The notes under the pieces: model-generated
Databases searched by the model: none
The model's input: the letters and a program-made list of their open reading frames with translations, nothing else
What the model was told of the DNA's origin: nothing
Part shown: positions 24,630 through 32,839 of the stretch, piece after piece
How the letters are laid out: the number at the start of each line of letters is the position of its first letter
How positions within the stretch are numbered: the first letter of the stretch is position 1
Program-made: the position numbers and the translations under genes
Assembly: GCA_016871515.1 (NCBI GenBank)
Contig: VHDE01000032.1
Span: forward strand, 1-52,848
Source of the DNA: Verrucomicrobiota bacterium
Lineage (GTDB): Bacteria; Verrucomicrobiota; Verrucomicrobiia; Limisphaerales; SIBE01
Reading direction: 5' to 3'
Length of the DNA stretch: 52,848 nucleotides

Positions 24630-25937
24630 ATGCTAATCACAATTACAGTTCCACGGCTCGGCTGGACCATGGAAGAAGGAACGTTCGTTGGCTGGCTGAA
24701 GCAAGATGGCGAGGCAGTGCGCGAGGGCGAGCCGCTCTTCACTCTTGACGGTGACAAAGCTCTGCAGGAAATCGAGGCGAGCGACAGCGGGATCCTGCGC
24801 ATCCCACCCGAGGCGCCCAAGCCAGGCAGCGTTGTGCGCGCAGGCGATTTGCTCGGGTATCTTGTTGCCGAAGGCGAGGAACTGAAATCAAAACCGGCCC
24901 CAGCACAGGTCCGGCAGTCTTCTGGACCGTTTGTTGACGCAGCACCTGTCGACGCGGTGACGACTCCTCAGCAACCAGCAGACGAAATATCCGCCCTGCC
25001 CTCCTCGGCGCCAGAGCGTGCGGTCAGCCCAGGCGCCAGACGCGCCGCGTCGCTATTGGGAATCGACGCTGCGCAACTTCAAGGAACTGGCAGCGGCGGC
25101 CGTGCGCGAGAACGCGATGTCCTCGCGGCATCACGGAGCCGTCCGCAAGAATTCACGCGTCCTAAGGCGAGCTTCTCGTTGCAGGACAAGATTGCCATTG
25201 TGACTGGCGCAGCCTCGGGCATTGGAGCCGCGATTGCCGACGCGTTCGCGGAAGCTGGCGCCATTGTTTACGTCGCCGATATCAATGAGTCTGGCGTTGC
25301 CGAAAAGGTGAAGCAAATCGAAAAATCCGGTGGCCGAGCGCGCCTGGCGCTGACGAATGTTGCCGAGCAAGCGAGCTGCGAAGCTCTCATCCGCCGCGTC
25401 CTTTCTGAGTGCGGCTCCTGCGACATTCTAGCGAACAATGCGGGCGTCGGCCACGTCGGCACAATTCTGACCACGCCGCCGGAAGAGCTCGCGCGGCTTT
25501 GGTCGGTGAACGTGCAAGGGATGTACTTCCTCAGCCGAGCGGTCTTGCCTTCGATGATCGAACGCCGTCGCGGCTCGATCATTAATATGGCCTCGACGCT
25601 GGGCTTGACCGCGATGGAAGACCGCTTTGCTTACACGATCACCAAGCACGCGGTTGTCGGGCTCACACGGTCGATGGCGCTCGATTTTGGCCCAACCGGG
25701 GTGCGCATCAATTGCATTTGTCCTGGACGCGTCGAAACGCCGTTCGTGCAGGCGCGTCTTCGGGAGTATCCCGATCCGGAGAAATTCCGCGCTCAAATGG
25801 TTGCGACGCATGCGCAGAAACGGATGGCCCAACCGTGGGAAATTGCCGCCGCGGCGGTGTATCTCGCCAGTGATGAAAGCGCGTTTATGACGGGCAGCAC
25901 GTTCGTGATCGATGGAGGGTACCTTTGCGGCAAGTGA
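24630..25937 (+). CDS. Lipoyl domain - E3-binding domain - SDR fusion protein
   Basis: About 435 residues from the ATG at 24630; the frame also opens at a GTG at 24579. Residues 3-80 are a biotinyl/lipoyl domain of the E2 type, with Lys43 in T-L-D-G-D-K-A-L as the lipoylation site. Residues 131-166 (A-V-S-P-G-A-R-R-A-A, then G-T-G-S-G-G-R-A-R-E-R-D-V) are a peripheral subunit-binding domain. Instead of the acyltransferase core of E2, residues 184-435 form an SDR: T-G-A-A-S-G-I-G at 192-199, N-N-A-G at 269-272, Ser322, Tyr335 and Lys339. Linkers are Ala-Pro rich. An SDR on a swinging lipoyl arm suggests a multi-enzyme complex with an E1-like partner; the E1 beta relic upstream supports this. 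Confidence 0.9.
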   Translation: MLITITVPRLGWTMEEGTFVGWLKQDGEAVREGEPLFTLDGDKALQEIEASDSGILRIPPEAPKPGSVVRAGDLLGYLVAEGEELKSKPAPAQVRQSSGPFVDAAPVDAVTTPQQPADEISALPSSAPERAVSPGARRAASLLGIDAAQLQGTGSGGRARERDVLAASRSRPQEFTRPKASFSLQDKIAIVTGAASGIGAAIADAFAEAGAIVYVADINESGVAEKVKQIEKSGGRARLALTNVAEQASCEALIRRVLSECGSCDILANNAGVGHVGTILTTPPEELARLWSVNVQGMYFLSRAVLPSMIERRRGSIINMASTLGLTAMEDRFAYTITKHAVVGLTRSMALDFGPTGVRINCICPGRVETPFVQARLREYPDPEKFRAQMVATHAQKRMAQPWEIAAAAVYLASDESAFMTGSTFVIDGGYLCGK

Positions 25938-25974
25938 ACGCGCGCAGTCGTTATTCCTAGAAGCCGCTGTTGTG

Positions 25975-26103
25975 ACCACGAAAAACACGAAATACACGAA
26001 ACAAGAGAAGATTGCCCAGACCAGGGAACTCGCCCGCCGAGTGAATGAAATCACCGGCGAACTGAAATCCTTTTCCTTTCGTGTGTTTCGTATCTTTCGT
26101 GGT
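25975..26103. repeat. Dispersed inverted repeat (ACCACGAAAAACACGAAA type)
   Basis: The left arm 25975-26001 (ACCACGAAAAACACGAAATA and on) and right arm 26077-26103 are inverted, imperfect copies. Between them lies about 75 bases of unrelated sequence. The element separates the convergent lipoyl-SDR and apbE genes. A half copy (ACGAAAAACACGAAA) occurs near 13710. Similar text is common in genomes of this group, by recollection. Confidence 0.75.
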
Positions 26104-26124
26104 TTGAACCGCCCGCTTTCGGGG

Positions 26125-27165
26125 TTACTCCCGATTGGGGATCAAAGGAAACGACGGTGTTTGTACTACGCGCCAAGCGCCTTCCAATTCGGACGGTCCC
26201 AGGACAAAGCGCATCGCAAAACGCCGGCCGAACCTCGATAAGCTCCTGTCAGCTCCGTAAACAAATAAGCCGGTCGCCCACGCATCCGATTCCATGCACG
26301 TTGGCGCAATCACCGTGCAGGACGCGACCCCCTGAACGGGCAGCCCGGTCCGCGGATTCAAGATGTGGCTGTAGCGCTGACCATCGACGACAAAGAAATT
26401 TTCGTAGTTTCCCGATGTCGAGAGCGCGGCATCGCGAAGGTGAACGGTCGCGCGTCGGCCTTCCTTTCGCGGGTCTTCGATTTGAACCTCCCAAGTGCTC
26501 CGGCCAGGTGGAGCGCCAATTACTCGCAAATCTCCGCCCGCCTTCACCATTGCATTCGTAATGCCGAATGTCCGCAGCTTTTCAATTGCGCAATCGACGG
26601 CGAAGCCTTTGGCGATTCCGCCAAAGTCAAGCGACACGCCTTCCTTGCGGAAACGAACGGTTCGGCCTTCAAGATTCAACTCGACGTGCCGGTAATCGAC
26701 GCGTGCAAGGACGTTCGTCAATTCGCCCTGCGTTGGAAACCGGTGCTCCTTCCAAATGAATCCCCAGAGATCAGCCACCGGGCGGATCGTGACGTCGAAC
26801 GCGCCTTCCGTTTGCTTCGCGACCTCCTGAGCCGCCATCAAAACCTGGAAAAGATCGGTTGAGACTTCGACCGCTTCTTGCGCGGCACGAGGATTGACGC
26901 GGCTGATTTCACTGTCACCGCGATGGATGCTCATCAACTGGTCGATCCGGCGGAACTCGTCAAAGGCGATGGAAACAGCGCGTTCCGTTTGGTCGCGATT
27001 GGCGCCGCACGCTGTAATCGTGACAAATGTGCCAAGCAGCGGCTGGCTGCGGCGGACGAGATTACCTGAGTTGGGCGGCGGCGTCTGGCAAGCGAACGCC
27101 AGAAAGACGAGGGCGGCCCACAATCTCGAAAGTAACCAGGCTCCGCTTGATGCCTTCGGTGACAT
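26125..27165 (-). CDS. apbE: FAD:protein FMN transferase (ApbE), lipoprotein
   Basis: About 346 residues from the ATG at 27165. The enzyme attaches FMN to a Thr or Ser of extracytoplasmic target proteins using FAD and Mg2+. A signal peptide ends at a lipobox-like L-A-F-A-C (Cys26), so it is probably a lipoprotein. Family motifs: L-G-T-F-V-T-I-T near the start, D-F-G-G-I-A-K-G-F-A-V-D, A-G-G-D-L-R-V-I-G, and H-I-L-N-P-R-T-G-L-P-V. It overlaps the FMN-binding gene upstream by 104 bases if the ATG is right, which implies co-transcription. Its substrate is very probably that neighbouring FMN-binding protein. Confidence 0.93.
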   Translation of the reverse strand: MSPKASSGAWLLSRLWAALVFLAFACQTPPPNSGNLVRRSQPLLGTFVTITACGANRDQTERAVSIAFDEFRRIDQLMSIHRGDSEISRVNPRAAQEAVEVSTDLFQVLMAAQEVAKQTEGAFDVTIRPVADLWGFIWKEHRFPTQGELTNVLARVDYRHVELNLEGRTVRFRKEGVSLDFGGIAKGFAVDCAIEKLRTFGITNAMVKAGGDLRVIGAPPGRSTWEVQIEDPRKEGRRATVHLRDAALSTSGNYENFFVVDGQRYSHILNPRTGLPVQGVASCTVIAPTCMESDAWATGLFVYGADRSLSRFGRRFAMRFVLGPSELEGAWRVVQTPSFPLIPNRE

Positions 27166-27703
27166 TGCGGCAGGAAATGGTTGCTCCACTGATGTTATAG
27201 ATATCTTGATTCAGCCTTAAGGGTGCGTCGCTGGTCTTTCCAGAGAATTGGGCTCGCCACTTCCGCCTTCGGATTTCTTGACCGTGACTTTCGCGATATG
27301 CCAAGATTTCGACCTGCTGGACCTTGCCCGAAGGCGAAATCGCAACGACGTAATCAATGAGTTCATGTTTGCCGCGGACTTGGTCCACGATCAACACACC
27401 AAGCAACTCATTGTCGCGGCGCGCGAGCCAAATGCGCTGCGTCGAAAGATAGACTTTGACCCCCGATCGCTCCTCGATTTCTTTTGCCTGGTCCGGGCTG
27501 ATGCGGAGCACTTGCGCTTCGAAATCCTCAGCCGACGGGAAGCATAATCTGCGGGCCTCCTCGATCGTCAAATATCTTTCGGCAAAGACCGGCTCGCCTG
27601 AAAAGAGCGCCAAACCCGCCAACAACAGGGCCGAGCCGAACTTTCTGACGTCAATTTGCAGCCAGTGAATTTCCCGTCCGGCGCATTTGAAGATGGTTCG
27701 CAT
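27062..27703 (-). CDS. FMN-binding domain protein, exported
   Basis: About 213 residues from the ATG at 27703, 28 bases after the porin gene's stop; the ORF extends to 27805. A signal segment (F-G-S-A-L-L-L-A-G-L-A-L-F-S-G) precedes an RnfG/NqrC-like FMN-binding domain whose key block is I-Y-N-I-S-G-A-T-I-S-C-R-N-V-T, matching the flavinylation motif S-G-A-T-x-[ST], where the Thr receives FMN. The protein would be a periplasmic electron carrier. It lies between the porin and apbE genes in one operon; ApbE would supply the flavin. Confidence 0.88.
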   Translation of the reverse strand: MRTIFKCAGREIHWLQIDVRKFGSALLLAGLALFSGEPVFAERYLTIEEARRLCFPSAEDFEAQVLRISPDQAKEIEERSGVKVYLSTQRIWLARRDNELLGVLIVDQVRGKHELIDYVVAISPSGKVQQVEILAYRESHGQEIRRRKWRAQFSGKTSDAPLRLNQDIYNISGATISCRNVTEGIKRSLVTFEIVGRPRLSGVRLPDAAAQLR

Positions 27704-27731
27704 ATGGACTGCCTGCCGTCGATGATCGGTT

Positions 27732-29051
27732 TCAAAAGAAGACGCCAGCACCGATTTGAAAATAGTCCTGATTGGCAGCTGAGCCTTCGGTCGCGGCAGA
27801 CCCATTCAAATTACGGCGCCAATCCGCCTTCAGCACGAAGTTGGAATTTAGAAAATAGGCCAAGCCAATCGTGAGGAATTCCTTGTTCGTGGCGCCGTCG
27901 TCCAGTTCCGTGCCGCCAGCCGACAACCCAGATTGAGTGACAATTTCCGAGTAACGTACGAACGGGACCAAGTCCATATCTCGGCCACGCCCTCCCCGCC
28001 AAGCATTCGGCCAGAAATGATAGGCTGCTTCCGCATACCATCCGTAAAGGCGGTCGCCGACGTTGTCCGTCGCTGAAGCATTGTTGTTTGCCAGGAGGTG
28101 TTTCGGATCATCCACGTGCCAATAAGCAAAATCGGCTCGCAGTTCGAGCCCGGTCTTGGGCACGCGATAGAGAGCTTCAATGTCCCACAACGCTAACAGT
28201 GATTTTTCCTTCGCTGCGCCTCGCACCTCAGTGACATAGGCGGATGTGCTCGCATCCAGACCCGGAATGCCGCGGTAAGTCAACCGAGCCGAATAGGCTA
28301 GGTTGTTCTCATCCGCCCTTCGCAAACGGGGGCGCGCGGCACGGACCCCACCCGCAGCGTTGATGCCCGGAGCCGTGGTGCTGCCCGCATAGTCCTCGAG
28401 CCCAGTGGAGACCATCACTTGGTAATCCAAATCATCCGTGATCTTTCCGAAGAAACCGAAACTCGGTTCCATCCAGGTGCTTGGAATGATTTCCGTGTAC
28501 AGCTCGGGCCGCTCCGTCGAATAAAAAAGGGACGGTTCATGGTATTTGTTGATCCGTCCGACTGGCACGAGGTCAATACCGAGCGATCGGACGTTGAAAT
28601 GCTCGTGCAACAAGATATCGACGTAGAATTGTTCGATTTCGATTTCGCCATCGAACCGGCTGTGGGCTGCGGACGATTCGTCGATGCCGCCATGCTCAAA
28701 CTCAATCTCGCTGTTGAACACAAGCCAATCGTTAATCTGATAACTCGGAGTGAGCACGAAGCGATGCGGATCAAATCGGTTGGCGCCCGACTGCGGAAAG
28801 CGATACTTCGCCTCGCCATAGAATCCGAGCGAGAGCCCTTTCGAATCGAAGAGCTTCTTCTTCATCAATTCTTCAGCTTCCACATCGCGGGGTGGCCCTT
28901 CTTTCATCCGCTCCATCTGCTCCTGAAGCGTTTTAACTTGCTTTTGCAGATCCGCGATAACGGCCGACTGATCTTGAACTTGTTGGCCGGAAGCGGCCCA
29001 AACGAGAATCCCAGTTGAGGCGAGAGTGACAAGTTTCAGAATACGACACAT
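27732..29051 (-). CDS. Outer-membrane porin-like beta-barrel protein
   Basis: About 439 residues from the ATG at 29051. A signal peptide (L-V-T-L-A-S-T-G-I-L-V-W-A-A-S-G) is followed by a coiled-coil stretch (D-L-Q-K-Q-V-K-T-L-Q-E-Q-M-E), common in porins that contact peptidoglycan. The rest has alternating aromatic strands such as L-S-L-G-F-Y-G-E-A-K-Y-R-F and ends G-A-G-V-F-F with the terminal Phe needed for barrel assembly. It resembles phosphate-selective/OprO-type porins. Two Fur-like boxes lie 23-67 bases upstream of the start, so iron control is likely. It heads the porin-FMN-apbE operon. Confidence 0.85.
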   Translation of the reverse strand: MCRILKLVTLASTGILVWAASGQQVQDQSAVIADLQKQVKTLQEQMERMKEGPPRDVEAEELMKKKLFDSKGLSLGFYGEAKYRFPQSGANRFDPHRFVLTPSYQINDWLVFNSEIEFEHGGIDESSAAHSRFDGEIEIEQFYVDILLHEHFNVRSLGIDLVPVGRINKYHEPSLFYSTERPELYTEIIPSTWMEPSFGFFGKITDDLDYQVMVSTGLEDYAGSTTAPGINAAGGVRAARPRLRRADENNLAYSARLTYRGIPGLDASTSAYVTEVRGAAKEKSLLALWDIEALYRVPKTGLELRADFAYWHVDDPKHLLANNNASATDNVGDRLYGWYAEAAYHFWPNAWRGGRGRDMDLVPFVRYSEIVTQSGLSAGGTELDDGATNKEFLTIGLAYFLNSNFVLKADWRRNLNGSAATEGSAANQDYFQIGAGVFF

Positions 29052-29073
29052 AAAAATCCAATTCGCTGCACTA

Positions 29074-29118
29074 TTGAGAACCAATCTCAATCCGCAAGCT
29101 ATTGAGAATAGGTCTCAA
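29074..29118. promoter_or_regulatory. Two tandem Fur-like operator boxes
   Basis: TTGAGAACCAATCTCAA at 29074-29090 and TTGAGAATAGGTCTCAA at 29102-29118. Both are close to the inverted TGAGAAT-N-ATTCTCA form of the Fur box and are spaced 28 bases apart. They lie directly upstream of the porin gene, and a Fur-family gene starts about 650 bases away. Repression of the porin-FMN-apbE operon by Fur with metal is inferred. Confidence 0.75.
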
Positions 29119-29281
29119 GTGCAAGAACTATTTTGGCTTTGGTTCAACATTTTTTGCCTGTGAGGTCTCCCCGGCTTTGTCGCGACATCTGTAAGTAAAT
29201 TAGCCGCGAAACCTCGGGAGGAAGATTGGAAGATTGAAGCGGGAAAGAAGAATGCCTGGCCGACAGCCAGCCTGTCAGGCG

Positions 29282-29767
29282 TCACTCGTGCTCGTGACAG
29301 CTCTTGTGCCTGCAAGCCCCTAGTTTCTTCAGCTCCTCGCAATTGCCCGTAATTTGCAGACGCTGAGCCTTGATCGAGAATCCGAGCTTGTGACTGATTT
29401 CATCTTCGAGCTTGGCGATCTTTTCGCTCTCAAACTCGACGATCTTGTCGCAATCCTGACAGATGATGTGGTTGTGGTTTGGATGCTCGGCATAATTCGG
29501 ATCGTAGAATTTGTAATCCTTGCCGAAGTCCATCTCTCGGACCAGCCCACTTTCGGTCAGCAAAGGCAGCGTTCGGTAGACCGTCGCGCGCGAAACAGAT
29601 TTGTCGCGATGACGCGACCACTCGAGCAGTTGCTCCGCGGTGAAATGTTCCTCCGTGCTGAAGACTGTGTCGATGATCGCCTGCCGTTGCGAGGTGATGC
29701 GAAGCTGCTTCTTAGCCAAAAAATCCATGAACTTTTGTTTGGCGTTCTGTTTCTCTGTCACCGGCAT
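29282..29767 (-). CDS. fur: Fur-family metal-dependent regulator
   Basis: A 161-residue repressor. The winged helix contains R-I-T-S-Q-R-Q-A-I-I and V-S-R-A-T-V-Y-R-T-L near residue 58. The metal-binding region has H-P-N-H-N-H, C103-Q-D-C106 and a C-terminal C143, C152 and C157 cluster with a His tail, as in Fur/PerR proteins with structural zinc. Which metal or peroxide it senses is not certain. It lies upstream of the porin operon with tandem Fur-like boxes between them, and is divergent from cinA. Confidence 0.92.
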   Translation of the reverse strand: MPVTEKQNAKQKFMDFLAKKQLRITSQRQAIIDTVFSTEEHFTAEQLLEWSRHRDKSVSRATVYRTLPLLTESGLVREMDFGKDYKFYDPNYAEHPNHNHIICQDCDKIVEFESEKIAKLEDEISHKLGFSIKAQRLQITGNCEELKKLGACRHKSCHEHE

Positions 29768-29852
29768 AGTGGGAGTATATTTCAGGAGATCGACAAGTCA
29801 ACGCGTCAGAAAGAAATGGCGGCTTTGGCATCGAGCTGCGAAAATCGCTGGC

Positions 29853-31133
29853 GTGAACATCGAGTTGATCAACACAGGAACTGAACTGATGCTTGGCGCA
29901 GTTCTTAACACGCACCAACCGTGGATGTGCCGTGTGCTGGCCGGCCATGGCTATCTGGTCGCGCGTCAGGCGGCCATTCCCGACGACAGCAAGAACATTC
30001 GAGAAGCCGTGCGTGAGGCTCTAAGCCGCGCCGACCTTGTCATCACCACCGGAGGTTTAGGCCCGACTTCGGACGACCTCACACGCGATTTGATCGCCGA
30101 ACTCCTCGGGCGAAAACTCAAGCTTGACGCGTCCGTCATGGCGCACATCGAGAGTTTCTTTGCCGGGCGAAAACGGGTCATGCCCGCGAGCAGCAAAGTC
30201 CAAGCGCTCGTTCCGGAAGGAGCAACCGTGCTGCCCAATTTGCATGGAACCGCCCCGGGACTGCTCTTAGAAGTCTCACCTGGACAATTTCGTCAGAGCG
30301 ACGGCCCCAGCTTTCTGATTATGTTGCCCGGACCTCCGCGCGAATTGCGGCCGATGTTCATCGAGGTTGTCGTTCCGTGGCTGAAACGCCAATTCCCTCA
30401 GTCGGTTGCTTTTGCTTCGCACACATTCAAGACGACTGGGATTGGAGAATCTTTGCTCGAAGAAGCCATTGCGCCGTCGCTTCAACCATTGATCGCTTCC
30501 GGATTGGAAATTGGATATTGCGCCCGCATTGGCGAAGTGGACGTTCGCTTGTCCGCTCGCGGCCCGCAAGCGAACGGAACAGTGGAAGAAGCGTGCGCGC
30601 TCGTCCGGAGATTGGCTGGCGAATACATTTTTGGATGCAACGACGATCAACTTGAAGCCGTCGTGATCCGCCATTTAGCGGAACGCAGACAAACCTTGGC
30701 GCTGGCTGAATCGTGCACGGGCGGATTTATTTCGAATCGTCTGACGAACGTGTCTGGCGCTTCGGCGGTATTTCAAGCTGGCATGGTTACCTACAGCAAC
30801 AAGGCCAAGGAAAGTCTCCTTGGTGTGCAGCCCGAAACGTTGGCAAAACATGGCGCCGTCAGCGAACCCGTTGCTCGAGAAATGGCGGAAGGAGCGCGGG
30901 CGCGGAGCGAGGCGGATTTCGCGCTGGCTGTGACAGGCATTGCCGGACCAACGGGTGGCGCGCCAGAGAAACCGGTCGGGACGGTTTTCATTGCATTGGC
31001 TGGCCCGCAGGGAACAGTCGTGCTCCAGCGCCTTAACAGCTACGATCGGGAGACTTTCAAGTACGTGACCTCGCAGCAAGCGCTGGAATTATTGCGACGA
31101 ACGCTGGCGGGGATTTCCACCTCGGCCTCGTGA
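29853..31133 (+). CDS. cinA: CinA-family protein (COG1058 plus NMN amidohydrolase domain)
   Basis: About 426 residues from the GTG at 29853, where the family N-terminus (N-I-E-L-I-N-T-G-T-E-L-M-L-G) begins; the open frame continues 71 codons upstream but only into the antisense of fur. The N-terminal MoCF/COG1058 domain has T-T-G-G-L-G-P-T-S-D-D near residue 68 and P-G-P-P-R-E-L near 157. The C-terminal PncC domain has A-L-A-E-S-C-T-G-G and V-T-G-I-A-G-P-T-G-G. Full-length CinA hydrolyses ADP-ribose and NMN, recycling pyridine nucleotides, and is sometimes linked to competence. It is monocistronic here and divergent from fur. Confidence 0.92.
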   Translation: MNIELINTGTELMLGAVLNTHQPWMCRVLAGHGYLVARQAAIPDDSKNIREAVREALSRADLVITTGGLGPTSDDLTRDLIAELLGRKLKLDASVMAHIESFFAGRKRVMPASSKVQALVPEGATVLPNLHGTAPGLLLEVSPGQFRQSDGPSFLIMLPGPPRELRPMFIEVVVPWLKRQFPQSVAFASHTFKTTGIGESLLEEAIAPSLQPLIASGLEIGYCARIGEVDVRLSARGPQANGTVEEACALVRRLAGEYIFGCNDDQLEAVVIRHLAERRQTLALAESCTGGFISNRLTNVSGASAVFQAGMVTYSNKAKESLLGVQPETLAKHGAVSEPVAREMAEGARARSEADFALAVTGIAGPTGGAPEKPVGTVFIALAGPQGTVVLQRLNSYDRETFKYVTSQQALELLRRTLAGISTSAS

Positions 31134-31147
31134 AACCTGAAGCCATC

Positions 31148-31291
31148 TCATAAATAACGAGAGCTATCGGAAGCGCGCGGCAGTTGATCCACGACGGCGT
31201 GGCGGTTGTCGCAGCCGGCCGAAAGCTGCGCCAGCTTCGCCACAATGGCCAACGCTCGATCATAAACCTTGAGCTTCTCCAATGAGCACAT
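31148..31291 (-). pseudogene. Four-helix bundle (23S-intervening-sequence-like) protein relic
   Basis: A 47-codon frame reads L-E-K-L-K-V-Y-D-R-A-L-A-I-V-A-K, then R-H-A-V-V-D-Q-L-P-R-A-S-D-S. This is the start of the 'four helix bundle' family (TIGR02436 type), which runs to about 120 residues; the following S-I-x-x-N-[IL]-A-E-G block is missing. It ends with a stop 15 bases from the cinA stop, on the opposite strand. Confidence 0.6.
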
Positions 31292-31513
31292 CTTTGCTTC
31301 CTTCCATTCGGGGCCACGCCCTCCAATGGATTAAGTGTGAGATCAAGTGCGGGACTAAGTCCAGCCCGCAAAATGTCCAAGCTCCGGAGCCGATTGAAAA
31401 TCGGCGATGCCGCAGGCTGAAAAGTCTGCGCTGCGGAGAAACAGGGCGGCTTGCGGCTGTAAATTACCGGTTGCGTTTTTCTCAATCACGCATTACGCAT
31501 CACGCATCACGAC
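31292..31513. repeat. Intergenic repeats upstream of the glycosyltransferase gene
   Basis: 31331-31361 is a 31-base word matching 33436-33466 at about 26 positions. 31390-31437 carries GATTGAAAATC and GCAGGCTGAAAAGTCTGCGC, a member of the dispersed GTCTGCGTTACG family. The rest shows nothing recognisable except the promoter area of the next gene. Confidence 0.65.
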
Positions 31514-32836
31514 ATGAATATCGTCCACATCACGCCGGGAGCCGGTGGAATGTATTGCGGTGGATGTTTTCGCGATAACGCGTTAGTAGGCGCGCTTCGC
31601 AAATTGGGGCACTCGACCTTGATGGTTCCGCTCTATTTGCCGCTCACGTTGGACGAAGAGGACAATAGCGTTGGCACGCCTATTTTCTATGGCGGCATCA
31701 ATGTTTACTTGGAGGAAAAGTCGGCATTGTTTCGCAAAACGCCCCGCTGGCTTCACAAGCTGCTCGATTCGCCAAGACTGCTCAAATGGGCGTCCGGGTC
31801 GGCCGCCAAAACGCGTCCACAAGACGTCGGCGCGCTCACGCTCTCGATGATCAAGGGGGAAGAGGGAAACCAGAAACGAGAACTCGATGAACTCACGGCT
31901 TGGTTAAGCACCCACGAACGCCCGGATGTTGTCTGCCTTTCCAATGCCCTGTTAATTGGACTAGCCCGCGGCCTCAAGCAAACTTTGCAAGTTCCCGTGG
32001 CGTGCCTTCTAACCGGCGAAGATTACTTTCTCGATTCGCTGCCATCCAATCATCGGCAGGTTGTCTGGGAAACGCTGGCCAAACGCGCGAGGGAGATCGA
32101 TCTGTTCGTCGCCCCGAGCAGCTATTACCGGGATTTGATGATCCGGCGCCTCAAGCTTTCACCTGAACGCGTTCGCATCGTTTACAATGGCATCAACTTG
32201 GACGGTTACGACGCCCATGCCGCGCCTCCATCTGCGCCGGTCCTCGGATACTTCGCGCGCATGTGCAAGGAAAAGGGGCTCGAACTATTCGCGGAAGCCG
32301 CAATCCTCCTGAAACAGCGATCCAGCGCCAAGCATCTCAGGCTGCGGATCGGCGGCGGCTTGGGTCCATCGGACAAACCGCTGGTCGATTCGATTCGCCG
32401 GCGCTTTGAGCAAGCTGGGTTCGGCGCAGATGTCGAGTTCTGTCCCAATCTCGATCGGAAATCCAAACAAGATTTCTTTCGCTCGTTGTCGATCTTCTCG
32501 ACGCCGGCACTTTATGGCGAAGCCTTTGGACTTTACCTTATCGAGGCGCTGGCCGCAGGTGTCCCGGTCGTGCAACCGCGCCATGGCGCATTTCCGGAGT
32601 TAGTCGAGGCTACTGGTGGCGGGTTGATTTGCGAACCGAACGCAGCGGCGTTGGCGAACGCTGCGGAAGAGCTGCTGGTTGATCCAGGCCGAGCTCGGAC
32701 CCTTGGTAAAGCAGGTCAGAGTGCGGTCACGGAGCAATTCAGCATCGAAGGCATGGCCGAGAATCTGATCCAGGCATATCGCGAGTTGAAACCGCGTTCA
32801 GCGCCGGTGCTAGCAACGCCACACTCCGCGTTCTGA
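31514..32836 (+). CDS. Glycosyltransferase family 4-like protein
   Basis: A 440-residue GT-B fold glycosyltransferase. The start MNIVHITPGAGGMYCGGCFR has the Gly-rich acceptor loop; the C-terminal half has R-I-V-Y-N-G-I-N-L-D near residue 222, L-G-Y-F-A-R-M-C-K-E-K-G-L, and S-T-P-A-L-Y-G-E-A-F-G-L-Y-L-I-E-A-L-A-A-G, the E-x7-E donor-binding motif of GT4. Nucleotide-sugar and acceptor cannot be read. The unusual Cys pair at residues 15 and 18 (Y-C-G-G-C) is conserved in some relatives by recollection. It is followed after 3 bases by a thioesterase gene. Confidence 0.9.
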   Translation: MNIVHITPGAGGMYCGGCFRDNALVGALRKLGHSTLMVPLYLPLTLDEEDNSVGTPIFYGGINVYLEEKSALFRKTPRWLHKLLDSPRLLKWASGSAAKTRPQDVGALTLSMIKGEEGNQKRELDELTAWLSTHERPDVVCLSNALLIGLARGLKQTLQVPVACLLTGEDYFLDSLPSNHRQVVWETLAKRAREIDLFVAPSSYYRDLMIRRLKLSPERVRIVYNGINLDGYDAHAAPPSAPVLGYFARMCKEKGLELFAEAAILLKQRSSAKHLRLRIGGGLGPSDKPLVDSIRRRFEQAGFGADVEFCPNLDRKSKQDFFRSLSIFSTPALYGEAFGLYLIEALAAGVPVVQPRHGAFPELVEATGGGLICEPNAAALANAAEELLVDPGRARTLGKAGQSAVTEQFSIEGMAENLIQAYRELKPRSAPVLATPHSAF

Positions 32837-32839
32837 TCT

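Noticed and set aside
25428-26054. Minus-strand ORF of 208 codons
   Set aside because: Antisense to the lipoyl-SDR gene and dispersed repeat; its F-V-F-F-V-V-T text is the known by-product of the ACGAAAAACACGAAA repeat.
29640-29852. Extension of cinA upstream
   Set aside because: It is antisense to the fur coding region; CinA homology starts at the GTG at 29853.
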